Assembly (NCBI GenBank): GCA_914767715.1
Contig: OU612071.1
Coordinates: 22,815,681 to 22,875,680 of the forward strand
DNA length: 60,000 bases
Source: Membranipora membranacea
Lineage: Eukaryota > Bryozoa > Gymnolaemata > Cheilostomatida > Membraniporidae
Reading direction: 5' to 3'
In this document: positions 8,975 to 18,644 of the stretch, in pieces
How the letters are laid out: every line of letters begins with the position of its first letter
Position numbering within the stretch: the first letter of the stretch is position 1
Notes under the pieces: model-generated
What the model saw: the letters and a program-made list of their open reading frames with translations, nothing else
What the model was told of the DNA's origin: nothing
The model's database searches: none
Position numbers and translations under genes: made by a program

Positions 8975-10182
8975 ATGCCGCTTACTAAAGAGCAGCATGC
9001 GAAAAGAGCAGCAGCCCGACAAGCCTATTGCGACAGAGCCACCCCAGAGCAGAAGAAGTGGCGGAGCCAACTGGCTGCTGAAAGAAAGAGGTGGAAAGCA
9101 CGGGCAGCAGAAGAAGCGGTACGTGTTTCTAAAAAGCAAAAAGAGTCTGAAAAGAATAGACGGAAATATGTTCGGCGTTGTGAGAGAAAGGCTGCACTAC
9201 CCACAACCCCTAGAAGTAAACTAAAATTAGTGAATAGCCTTATAGAAGGTACAAGCCCTACTACAGCTGCAAAGTTTACTGAGGCAAAAATATTTAAATC
9301 AAGGGAGCGAGAGGCCCATAGTACCATTGTATCAGCAACTACACTGGTAGCCAAAAAAGATTCTCATGTTAGGCGGACACTCATACTTGGCCTGAAACTA
9401 GCTAACAAGAAGGCAGTGTCTGAAATGTTAGGACTTGCACTCCATGGTAGGGAGATGGACTTGGCAGCAAAGATGTTTTGTGATCTAAAAAATGGAGCGA
9501 GTCTCAGAAGAAGTTGTAAGAAATGCTCAGCTGAGGGACATTTTCAGCGATCGGTTAGCGAGATGCGATGGTGGGCTTATCAATTACCACATCTGGGAGA
9601 GGGCAGAAGAGATCATAAAAGGAAAAGTGGTTAAGAAGATGAAGAAAGTGGTGATGTGCGAGAATCGAACAGATGTAATCAAATCACTAGTCACTAGAAT
9701 GGCAAACTTTACTTTGCATATCTCAAATGCTGTAGCACAACTGCATTCATACAAAAGGTGTAAGGAGAACCTCTCAGCATATGAGGCTGTCTGCGTTATC
9801 GATTTTGCAGAGAACTATGTTTGCAGGCAATCCTCGGAAGCCCAATCAGCGTACTATGCTCGAAATTCTGTTACCATACATCCTATGGTGATTGTGTTTA
9901 GTCCCTGTTCCGATGTAAAGAGAGATTCATTTGTGCGCATAACAGCATATAAAACACGTGCACATCTGGTCAGACGGGTGCAGTGCACAGTATAAATCTC
10001 ACATTCCCCTATTCAACTTATCCACTTCCTTCGAGGTCCCACTGAAGTTTACATGGATTTACTACGGCTCACAGCATGGAAAATCTGAAGGTGGGGAGAG
10101 CGGTGTTGTTAAAACTTATTCGGAAGCAATGTTGTTATCATCGATTTGCAGTCCCGATACCAGGCTTTTTAATTATAACTAG
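8975..10182 (+). pseudogene. Transposase-like protein of an animal DNA transposon, two frameshifts
   Basis: Three overlapping frames make one gene. Frame 1 (8975-9480) starts at an ATG a few bases after an AG acceptor-like site and is a very basic, Lys/Arg-rich coiled N-terminus (AKRAAARQAY; LAAERKRWKARA), then TPRSKLKLVNSL. Frame 2 (about 9480-9960) carries NAVAQLHSYKRCKE and VCVIDFAENYVCRQSSEAQSAYY, then the VTIHPMVIVF strand. Frame 3 (9958-10182) carries HIWSDGCSAQYKSH and YYGSQHGKSEGGESGVVK. The successive acidic residues (DFAENY, WSDGC, and the GHGKSE-like motif) are spaced like an RNase H-fold transposase core. Proteins of this pattern are common as repeats in invertebrate genomes, but I cannot name the superfamily safely. 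The frameshifts near 9480 and 9958 show decay. Confidence 0.6.
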
Positions 10183-10737
10183 TCAATTTCAATCCAAATA
10201 AATTACTGCAAATAAATGATAGCACCATTGCTAATACACAATTTAATGTCGTAATGTCACCCACTATTAATCACTCGGCGCATGTGCGAACTGTTGAGGT
10301 ATAAGTTCGTCTCTGCAGCATAGGGCTTGAATTAATCAACATAAACCGAGTACCTAAAATGGGTAAAAATGAAAACCCGTAATTTGGAAATATTTGGGCC
10401 TTAAAGTAAGGCTGGTAGGGGTTGGCTACCCTAGAAGTGGGCTGTGGGATCAGCTCATACCTCAGCCTCATACCTACCTCACACTGCTTTATCTGTTATC
10501 AGTCATGGAAACACTTCATAATTGTATACCGTTGAATCACTGCTAAGGCAGTCCAATCTCACTTTCACTCTCGTCTCACTTATTACGATGGATATAGGAT
10601 CAAATGCAAATTTTGTGATACGGTTTGAAATGGTAACCTGGTCCTATTTTTCCTATTGTAAACTATTTTACCGTGTTTGATTCACTGAAAAATACAGTAA
10701 CAATTTTGTTATTTTACCATGCTAATTCGAATTACAG
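10183..10737. other. Spacer before the PIF1 fragment
   Basis: No coding motif. It ends with a splice-acceptor-like AATTACAG at 10730-10737, where the helicase frame begins, so part of it may be intron. Confidence 0.4.
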
Positions 10738-11325
10738 GGTAGTCGAGGAAGTCTTCAAAGGAATTCTGTCCTCACAGACAAAAGGGTTTTTCTCCACTCT
10801 ACGTGGTAGACCTCAACCTCCCCAAAACAAGGCCACTACAATTTGCGGCACGAAAGAGGAGGTGGACCTCATAAATCAGTACTGTTTAGACAATTTGCCA
10901 GGCACTCAAATCACACTCGAGGCAGATGATGAGGACATAAAGGGAAATCTGGACAGGTTTGCACCGAAAACTGGGGCACCTGTCATGTTGACTACAAATA
11001 TACATGTGAGAAGTGGCCTTGTCTATGGCAGGGAAGGGAAAATCTGCAAAATTGACATATAAAACAGGTATATCTCTGTCAGATTTGGACATGATAAGCC
11101 AGTAAACATCAATCAATTTAAGTTTTACTCAAAACGGGGTGTCAGAGAACAGTACCCCCTAAAACTGCCGTGAGCACGGACAGTGCATAGGACTCAGAGC
11201 CAGACTATTACTGGCCCTGTTCATGTTTGTTGTGCGAAGATTACCCAACCTGGTCAACTGTCGGTCGCACTGAGCAGAACGTCAGATTCAGAGCTTCTGT
11301 CGCTGAGTGGGTCTGTTCACCCCCC
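10738..11325 (+). pseudogene. PIF1-type helicase, C-terminal region (copy 1)
   Basis: One plus-strand frame runs from an AG acceptor to 11325 with two in-frame stops (TAA 11060-11062 and TGA 11171-11173). It carries the late motifs of PIF1 superfamily-1 helicases in order: ICGTKEEVDLINQYCL, the FAPKTGAPVMLTTNIHVRSGLVYG strand pair (known from PIF1 as the K-x-G-A-x-V-M-L...NG motif), PLKLPxARTVHRTQS (motif V) and QPGQLSVALSRTSDSE (motif VI). Walker A and B are absent. Such helicases in invertebrate repeats usually come from Helitrons or other large DNA transposons. The same protein family occurs at 28824-30691. A poly-C run follows directly. Confidence 0.85.
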
Positions 11326-11331
11326 CCCCCC
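11320..11331. repeat. Poly-C run
   Basis: Twelve consecutive C bases just after the PIF1 fragment. Confidence 0.9.
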
Positions 11332-12239
11332 TCCTAAATGAAGTGATATCAAGCTTTTCTACAGTTCACTTACCGAGGTAAGGTGCTGGTAGTACAGAAT
11401 CATGAATTCTTCAATCTGTATAATGTGGAACCGAATTATCGAGCCTCTAAAGCTCTATATGGCATCTTGTGATAGAGATGAAAAAAAACTGCTGATATAA
11501 TCGTGTATCATACAATCTGATGCCGTTTATATTTGTATAACAATAATAATAATTATAATGCTTTATTGTGTAAGAGTAATCCCTCAAAATAATTAGCTGT
11601 TCTCCTTTCGTCTACCCCCTCTTGCGTAGACAATGTTATTAACTTTACAGCCATATGTCCAGACGGAACCTCGTAGAACAGTAAGCTGTATGTCACCAGC
11701 TGTCAGTACGCCTCCAGCTAACCAACCGAAATTCTGTATTACGCCAGTTCTGGGTCACCATATCCGGGAATAGACAGTCATGTGAGAATCATTTGGAACA
11801 GCTTGGCTAACTTTAGACAACATGCAATGAGTCTGAAGGACAGGAGTAAATCCTATACTAGCAGGTAAGTAAGGCTGTAATATGTAATCTGATCTAAATT
11901 GAACATTCCGTCCGTTGTTGCTCCCAGCAGATTAAATAGAAAAAAATGTGAAAGTTTGCATTTTAGGTTAGGTATATTGGTGGGTCACGCTGCCCATCTC
12001 AAGTAGACTCTCCATTATTCTGACGCAATATTTGACCAATAAGATTTTTTTAACCCTCATATACAGCTTTGAAATAATGTTTTTAATTGGAGTGGTATAA
12101 ATTCTGTGACAATTAACTTATGACACAAAAAAATATTCGGAAGAAAAATGACCAAGTAATGGAAACCGAACATTATCAGATCAATGCCATTAAACCTCCT
12201 GACGCCCAGTTTTGTTCAATCTTTGATCATCATTAATTA
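11332..12239. other. Spacer, no gene recognised
   Basis: AT-rich sequence without a long open frame on either strand and without a motif I recognise. A short AATAATAATAATTATAATG stretch lies near 11540. Confidence 0.4.
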
Positions 12240-12423
12240 TCATCATTCTAGTGTTGAGTCATTCGTCTACACTAAAACCTTCAGTGATATAGTGGCACAA
12301 GTTGGAAGAGTGGATGCGTATGACGCGTATCTAAAGGTTAGAAGGGATTTTGCAGCAGTACATAACGTCATACCATCACCTGGCAGTTCTGCAACTTCAG
12401 CGTACAAAGTCCAAATCCAATGA
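12240..12423 (+). CDS. Exon-like open frame, function unknown
   Basis: After a pyrimidine-rich acceptor-like TCATTCTAG (12242-12250), a plus-strand frame reads VESFVYTKTFSDIVAQVGRV and onwards to a stop at 12421-12423. Its composition looks like protein rather than AT-rich noise, and it lies among plus-strand transposon exons. I do not recognise the family. It may be part of the same decayed transposon gene as the PHD exon downstream. Confidence 0.3.
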
Positions 12424-12714
12424 CAGCAAAATCAGGTATATTAGTCATGCCTGATTACTGCAATGTTATAAATTAAATCTAATTTTAAATCCTGGTGAAA
12501 GTTCAACATTCCACACAGGCTTGAAAAAATGAAATTCATAACTAGCAAACAGTTATTTGTTATTTTATTTTTATTTATTAAATGTATGTAAGTGTAAATT
12601 TAACCAACACTTCCCGATCTACCTTCAATTTAAACTATCGGATAATGTGAAGTCCGTTCATTCCAGTCTGAGGTATGATTCGTTTGATGTCACAAGCGCG
12701 CCATAGGACGTAAT

Positions 12715-12927
12715 GTGCTCCACAGAGTAGTTGATACGCTGAGATCGAAGATCAGGCAGAAATCAAGAGCGGAAGATATGTCCACACTGGTTGCAATGAG
12801 GGAATGGGTGGAACAACATTTGATGGCGAGGAGGGGGGAAGTATTTGATGAGCCAAGCATCCGAGAGGTCAAACACCACCAAAATCAAAGATTTGGGCTC
12901 ACTCACACCACTGTAGAATTCTACTAA
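12715..12927 (+). CDS. Exon-like open frame, function unknown
   Basis: A charged, helix-rich 70-residue frame (VVDTLRSKIRQKSRAED, MREWVEQHLMARRGEV) on the plus strand, ending at TAA. The GC content is higher than in the flanks, as expected of coding sequence. No known motif; probably part of a transposon gene like its neighbours. Confidence 0.35.
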   Translation: MLHRVVDTLRSKIRQKSRAEDMSTLVAMREWVEQHLMARRGEVFDEPSIREVKHHQNQRFGLTHTTVEFY

Positions 12928-13462
12928 TTCATGTCTGATGTTGATCGGTACTGGTGGTCAAACTTCTCACCAACCGGAGCTGACTCAATAAAAGCTATAA
13001 AAGGTAATTAAAAAATGGAGAATTCTGAAGCACGCTCTAGGTTTCTCTCCTCCGAGAATTCTTGTTAAATGGCAACCTGTACAACTAATCTGATCGCAGT
13101 CCATTGCCGTTAGTACTCTAAGCTTAACACTTTTTGACAAATGACATGCTAATGGTTACTTACATAGTATCTGCAAGCTTGGGTCAAAATATGTGCCCAC
13201 CAAGTATTTGTGGACTCAGATAGCCGGATTGCAATAGTTTATTCTTGTAAACATGCTCAAATTTCTTTTGAGACCTACTTCTCGTTTCAAAATAATTGGA
13301 AGCCAAGTTCTCTGCCCTGCATGGTGAACTACCAAATCACGAGAAGAGAGGTAAGTATTCTTGAAAATTATGTTCGAAACCGCCACACATTTTGCATTAC
13401 CAACGCCTTTAGGAGATCAGCTACATAAGACTTATTTTCATGCTCTGTTCTATTCATTTCAG
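12928..13462. other. Spacer or intron, no gene recognised
   Basis: Contains only short frames; the longest, 13210-13428, shows no motif. It ends at the acceptor-like TTCATTTCAG (13453-13462) before the next exon. Confidence 0.35.
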
Positions 13463-13850
13463 AGATCTATAGTATGGTGATCGATGCCTTCGTAAATACA
13501 TCAGGAAGAGAATTCGGAAAGGCAACCAACGAAAATGTGGAGAAGAAAAAATCACGGAGAGTGGAGGTAAATAACTATGCGTAAATAAAGAGTCAATCGT
13601 TAAACAAATTACAAGTTTGAGCATTAGTACTCCAGAACCTTTCTCATATTAATAATATTTTTCTTTAGGTATGGGCTGCTACGAAACGCAGAAAAAAACC
13701 AATTCAAATAATGAGAACTGCGGAATATGTCAGAGAGATGATTCAAGTGATAACGATGGTGACAGGTGGATTCTGTGTCCTAGGTGTACCAACTGGTTCC
13801 GTCACAAGTGCTTGGAACTTACAGATGAGCAGTTTGAATGCAAAAAATAG
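13463..13850 (+). pseudogene. PHD-finger protein C-terminus in two exons, frameshifted
   Basis: Exon 13463-13566 (IDAFVNTSGREFGKA...EKKKSRRVE) ends at a GTAAAT donor, and exon 13669-13850 starts after TTTCTTTAG. The second exon holds a PHD-type zinc finger, reading CGIC, then WILCPRC, then FRHKC and FEC, and stops at TAG 13848-13850, so the last zinc-ligand pair is incomplete. The spliced frame enters a run of seven A at 13692-13698 and then disagrees by one base with the finger frame. A one-base loss in that run would explain it. PHD fingers at the C-terminus occur in several invertebrate transposases and in host chromatin proteins; the setting favours a transposon. Confidence 0.55.
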
Positions 13851-13964
13851 CAGTGGTAAACAGTGGTCAGATACATACACAAGTATGAATAAAAATATTT
13901 TAAGTTTGAGATTGTGTATTGCCTAATTTCTAATATCCATCATGTAATAGGTTGATAGCATCAA

Positions 13965-14310
13965 AACCCTAAAGCCTGAATCAGAAAGATTGATTTGATC
14001 AGCACTTTTTCTTAGTAATATCTACATATATTATAATATCATAATTATATTATAATTAGTATAAAATAATGAGTATATCTGACAATTGTACGTGTGAGCT
14101 CTTACCCAGTTTATTAACAATCCTTTCATTTTTTTCTTGTGCAGCAAACAGCAAGAAGGAACGAATTACAGCAATCAGGATTTTGTTGACCTTGTTCAGG
14201 GGTTTGTTATCATTACCAGTTTTATGGCACAACCAGCGGAGATGTATGGTCAGACTGCCTTGATAGATGCCACATACATTGTGAAAAACCTGCTGAGTTC
14301 TGCACACAGT
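13965..14310 (+). pseudogene. MULE transposase fragment (copy 1)
   Basis: After a TTTCTTGTGCAG acceptor (ending 14144), the frame reads QDFVDLVQGFVIITSF, AQPAEMYGQTALIDATYIV. The pattern 'x-M-x-x-Y-G-x-x-x-x-I-D-A-T-Y' is the first catalytic-aspartate strand of Mutator-like (MULE) transposases. After DATY the frame loses similarity to the family. The preceding intron-like DNA and this exon closely match 31850-32130, so both come from one family. A MULE-like C-terminal exon pair lies at 16979-17590 on the same strand and may be the other end of this copy. Confidence 0.6.
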
Positions 14311-14340
14311 ATTTATACTGCCCCCATGGCAACGTGGTTA

Positions 14341-14742
14341 TTAATAAAGCGCGTCATAAATGTAACTATAATTAGCCAATAGGGGCATACTATCGCAGTA
14401 AAAGATTCACATCGAGCAATGAGCGAGCGAGATATAGCCAGTGTAGCGAGAAAAAGGGGAGGAGCCTATGTCACTAGGTAAATAAAAGACAATCGCGCAT
14501 GGCTTATTACTCGCTCGCTCGTGTGTGGTCCGCTTAATGCTGTAAAAATGGTTATGTGTACAACTTACAATATGGTACAGGCTTGAACCATTGCTAGTCA
14601 AGTAATAGCTCCAAACGAATATCGTCAGTAAATCCCTCACACTAAATATAGCAAAGCATCAAATATTACCTGGTCAGAAACTTTCTCCTGGTGTGTCTCC
14701 TAACACCACTTTTGTGCTTATTTTACCGTTATCAAGATTGCT
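14341..14742. other. Spacer between MULE and P-like fragments
   Basis: Contains GAGCGAGCGAGAT and, about 90 bases on, CTCGCTCGCTCG in inverted orientation (14420-14522), suggesting a small inverted repeat. No coding motif. Confidence 0.35.
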
Positions 14743-14961
14743 ATGGATCTCTATACTAGATCAGCCACAGCTTACCTCAACCTCACAAAGGTGCTGAAAC
14801 TACCAAGCCCTAGGCAGCTTACAAGGTATAAGAACTTTGTCAACCAAAGTCCAGGACTGTGTGCAGAGAACCTGCAATGGATGCTCCTCGAAGCAGACCG
14901 GAGAGGACTTTCTAAGAGAGGCAGAAGCGGCTTCATTGTATTTGATAAAATACAGATTCAG
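14743..14961 (+). pseudogene. P-element/THAP9-like transposase exon, N-terminal catalytic region
   Basis: The frame from ATG 14743 reads LKLPSPRQLTRYKNFV, then GLCAENLQWMLLEAD, then GFIVFDKIQIQ, and ends at a CAG/GTATTT donor (14961/14962). P-element-type transposases have 'LPSxRTLxxY', a linker, and then 'FDEMKI' with the first catalytic aspartate. The spacing fits, although the Glu after the Asp is Lys here. A second exon of the same family is at 17702-18125. No THAP DNA-binding domain is visible upstream. Confidence 0.65.
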
Positions 14962-15129
14962 GTATTTATTATCATTTTACAATGTATTGTATATGTATAG
15001 TCTACAAACAAGTGAGACGATCATGAAGCTGTCCTGATAGTTATCACCTGTATATGTGGTGATACTCTGCCCAATTTCTTCCCGTTGTCCCTTGCTCCAG
15101 CAATTACATCAAATAGGTTTTTGTGTAAT

Positions 15130-15480
15130 ATTAATGATTAACTTTGGAGGCCAACTGAGCTTCCGTGCAGGATAAAAAGCTTTGTTGATCGTAAACATGG
15201 AGTGATATGAGAAAAATTAAAAAGAAGCTTGTTCAATATAAAACAGCTGGTGGAGGATTTTAGTTATGAGTTAGACAGAATGGCTCAACTCTCACACCAC
15301 ACACAGTCAGGTGTGACAAAAAAACCAGGACCAGTTTGATGCAAGAGAAAAAAAAAGACCAAACAAACTAGAGAAGGGGTGGAGAGAGGCTGGCTCATAA
15401 GAATAAAGCTTCAATGTCCCATTCAAGTGGCACATTTGTGCAAGCTCATTAAAACACTCCAATCACCTTGGAGGTTTTGG
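15130..15480 (+). repeat. Dispersed repeat family R1, copy a
   Basis: Shares an ordered set of blocks with the copies near 26729, 43810 and 48714: the ACTGAGCTTCC start, ATAAAAAGCTTTG, a CTCACA...CAGGTG block, a TTTGATGCA-AGAG-AAAAAAAA block, and CATTTGTGCAAGCT. Similarity is moderate (old copies). Non-coding, probably a non-autonomous DNA element. Confidence 0.65.
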
Positions 15481-16299
15481 TATTGTTTTGAAGCTCTTAG
15501 TCTAACTAGGAAAACAGTGGCAAGCTCTAAATAAGTCTGTGGCCCAATTTCAAGGAATGAGCCATTGAGAGAAGTAAATTCTTCTCATATACACTAAAAT
15601 TTTCATATTGCCTCCTCTCGCAAAACTTAGAGAACACAACTCATCTCGTAAATCCTCGATGAGCAGTAGCCTCATTTTGCAAATTACCAAATACACACCC
15701 CCAACTAAATATATAAAATGATGACTATAACTCTGTATTTTATGTGTCGTTAATATGGCCATACCATCGCAAGTATGATTCATTCAATGGACGAATAGAA
15801 AATCAATGATGGTATAACATCATTGATTTGTTACGACATCACTGTATGTAGCAAGCAGCAACTGCAAAGGGTGATTGTTCAAAGAGACACATTTAAAGCC
15901 TGGACCTTTGACCTCTGCTTTCCATGTGACCATGACCGGGGCAGATTTCCTAAACATTTAACAATTAACAGCTGACCGGACAGATGGCAGTTCATTTCTA
16001 TTTCAAAAATTTAGTGCACTTACGCCATACACACCTTTGCTGGGCAAAAGTTCTCGCAATCATATGCCATCAGTCAAGACAGACAGTGAACACAGTTAAG
16101 AGGATTATTTTTCAGTCGAGTAGCTTTTTGAAACAACCCTTTGGTAAAATAATGTCGATGTCACAAATATGCTCTTTCCTGTATTGTCATAAGCAAGAAA
16201 ATTTGTGTAAGCCAACGCAGTCCATTTCTGCTGTTATTCTTGATCTTCTGACCTAGGACATGCCAGGAATCTTCGGCAAAGCATGCAGATTCTAGATGA
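15481..16299. other. Spacer, no gene recognised
   Basis: Ordinary AT-rich sequence without open frames longer than 90 residues and without recognisable motifs. Confidence 0.4.
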
Positions 16300-16560
16300 T
16301 TCCTTGACAAAATGTCATTGGGGCAAAATGCCATTGGGGCAAAATGCCAGTTACACAATTCCATTACCATAATGTCATGGCCATAATGCCATAGGACATA
16401 GGTGATAACACCACTGCACGCACTATACCAATGCCGAAACACCAGTAGTACAAAAATGCAAGTCTTGTCAAAATACCAGTGGACATAACGCTGGATTGGA
16501 CATAATACCATTTGGGACAACATACCATATCCCAAGATACCATAGCCATTATGTCACAAT
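16300..16560. repeat. Degenerate minisatellite with ATGCCA core
   Basis: Repeated variants of GGGGCAAAATGCCATT and GGACATAATACCATT recur irregularly every 14-17 bases. Each carries a purine-rich GGnCAnAAT start and a nearly palindromic ATGnCAT core. The open frame across it on the minus strand is a by-product of the repeat. Confidence 0.7.
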
Positions 16561-16978
16561 ATGTAACCAAAGGAAATCAAGCCAAGCTGTATTGTTTTTG
16601 TTAGTTATAATACAGCTGCGAGTTGCAAGTTTCTACGTTTGAATTTTGATGATCTCTGGGGTTTGTTGGGCCATATGTGTACTGAAGGCTAGATGTGTGT
16701 TGTAGAAATTGCAGCCAAATATTGCACCGACAACTCTGTGGAATATGGCAAATTGATTGACTCTCTTAATTTGACCAACTTTATGTCTTGGCTTGAAGGG
16801 TTCTGACTGGTCTTGACTGATGCTATTTCTGGCATCATGAAGGTTAGCATGATTCAGCATAGCGTAGCATAGTATGCGGTTTAGCATGAAGATACAGTCT
16901 TTTTCAGCGCCAAGACACTGAAAAAGTGACAAATTTGATTTAACCTACACTAACATCGCAGGTTCAAGAACAGTTATA
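16561..16978. other. Spacer, no gene recognised
   Basis: Contains short repeated AGCAT motifs near 16845-16890 (TAGCAT, AGCATAG). No coding signal. Confidence 0.4.
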
Positions 16979-17590
16979 ATGATTAAAGACACGAACTATG
17001 TACGTTATCCTCTAATAGTGCCGCGAGCGGCAAATGGGTTGGGATTCATGGCAAGGAGGAATGGTGAGCCTTGCTTTCCTTCAAACAAATGTAATATACA
17101 TATGATGAGAGTGAATGACTTACCACGGACCAACAACTATTGTGAGTCACGGAATGTCAGGTGAGGAACTAAGCATAAACCATACATCATCTGTGACACT
17201 TTGTCATTTGTAGAAAAAATAATTTGTATCAGCCAAAACCATATTAACTCATAGAGGTCAACTAGGAAAGTGAATTTTATGCAGAGAAATTAAATAAACT
17301 GTTATCTTTAATTGCTCGCAAAAAAGCTTAGTTAATGTTCATCCGGATATTTGATAATTAAGAATCTGCAAATTTGGAATTTATTTGACCAAATTATTGA
17401 ATTATTGAACTGTAATTTAATCCTTTGCATTTTCAGAATGAAGAAGCTCAAGGGAACGGATCATCCAACTCTGTGGGATCTACTCAAAACTCTAAGAGAA
17501 GAGGAGTTGGTTGCGAGACTTGATATCAACAACACAGCCATTGGTAACCTTCGAGACCTGACAACCAGGCGCAAGGAATTGTGCAGGTAG
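16979..17590 (+). pseudogene. MULE-type transposase C-terminus in two exons
   Basis: Exon 16979-17160 ends VNDLPRTNNYCESRNVR at a GTGAGG donor. Intron 17161-17436 ends TTTTCAG. Exon 17437-17590 continues in frame across a phase-2 junction with KLKGTDHPTLWDLLKTLREEELV and stops at TAG 17588. 'LPRTNNxCExxxxxF...HPxxWxxxxxLxxEE' is the C-terminal signature of MULE-type transposases, with the last catalytic Glu in 'NxCE'. The clean splice signals suggest that the gene had a real intron. It probably pairs with 14145-14310. Confidence 0.6.
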
Positions 17591-17701
17591 TATGATGAAG
17601 GAGATATCTTTCTCCACAGAAAAAGATACAATATTCGGTAGAAAGCACCAGCCCATCATATTGAGTATTGACGGTTTCTTAATAGCTACTTTTGTACTCA
17701 G

Positions 17702-18125
17702 TGTGGTAGTTTTCACTATCTGTTGGCTGAGAAGTAAATGGAAAAAACCAGTTGGATATTTCCCTTTCATTCTCATATTTACATCTGGAAAAATAAGCCC
17801 TGCCATACTTCACGACCTGGCGCAGGCATGCATAAAAAAACTCACAGATTTTGGACTGATTCTGAAAGCCCAAATATGTGACCAGGGTCCTAACAATAGA
17901 AAATTTCTCAAACATGTCTATACAAACTCGCCAATTTTCTCCAACTACTCAGACACAATAATATATCTAATAAATATGATCCGCCACATTTTATTCAAAA
18001 TGTTAAGAACGATTACAAAAGGAACGCGCTGTCTATGGGTGGAGATGACATTCGATGAGATCATCTGGTGCAGTTTTTTGAGTTTGACAAGTCACAGTGA
18101 CACAAATAAAAACTCAATCAAATGA
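17702..18125 (+). pseudogene. P-element/THAP9-like transposase exon, RNase H middle region
   Basis: Begins after a TTGTACTCAG acceptor. The frame reads SKWKKPVGYFPF, SPAILHDLAQACIKKLTDFGL, AQICDQGPNNRKFLK and FSNYSDTIIYLINMIRHILFKMLR. This is the central block of P-type transposases: WKxPxxYF, the helix ending in GL, the catalytic CDQGxNN, and the 'D-P-x-H-L-L-K' strand, here decayed to NMIRHILFK. The loss of the Asp-Pro before His indicates inactivity. It continues the family seen at 14743-14961. Confidence 0.7.
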
Positions 18126-18478
18126 TATATCTACATTCCAGCTTTCAAGGAAATGAAAGTAAGTTATGAGTCAAACAGTTACTGCCGTATCTCAACACTG
18201 GTAGCATTGTGAAAACTACCTAAGAGTGCAGTACCATTAACTTTATATCATTTGTTTAACCTCCTAAACAGCCGTAATACCGGCAGTGGCAATCCAACAA
18301 AGCATTCAAAAAGCAGCATGGAACAAAACCAGATTATCCATGAAGGAGGCGATGAAGAAGCTCTCTTCTATCGAAGCACTAAGCCTGCTCTGGGCTGAAC
18401 TGAAGTTAGTGGAGCTCAAGTTTCTGTTAACAAATCGGTTCTATCAACCTGGATAGGGATGGGAGAAAGTGAATCTGA
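18126..18478. other. Spacer or intron
   Basis: Short frames only. One stretch (near 18350-18440) reads KKLSSIEALSLLWAEL but is closed by stops. No recognised family. Confidence 0.3.
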
Positions 18479-18644
18479 ACTGAACTCTCTAAGGCACAAG
18501 ACTCTACTGAGCTGAAATACCATGTCGAAAATCAGCATGCTGCTACTGGAAACGGAAACACTTATGATAATCATAAGAGGGCACAGAAGTCCAGCTACCG
18601 AGGAAGGGGCCGCCGCCGCGGCAAATACGCCAAAAATAACTATG
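18479..18644 (+). CDS. RGR-rich exon, function unknown
   Basis: The open frame from 18479 ends at a perfect GGTGAGT donor (18644/18645). The protein end is SSYRGRGRRRGKYAKNNY, an arginine-glycine-rich nucleic-acid-binding-like tail. Local GC is much higher than in the flanks. RG-rich tails occur in Gag-like proteins of DIRS and other retroelements and in many RNA-binding proteins. The family is not identified. Confidence 0.35.

Noticed and set aside
16161-16570. Minus-strand frames of 124 and 68 residues
   Set aside because: They run across the degenerate minisatellite and only reflect its repeat units.
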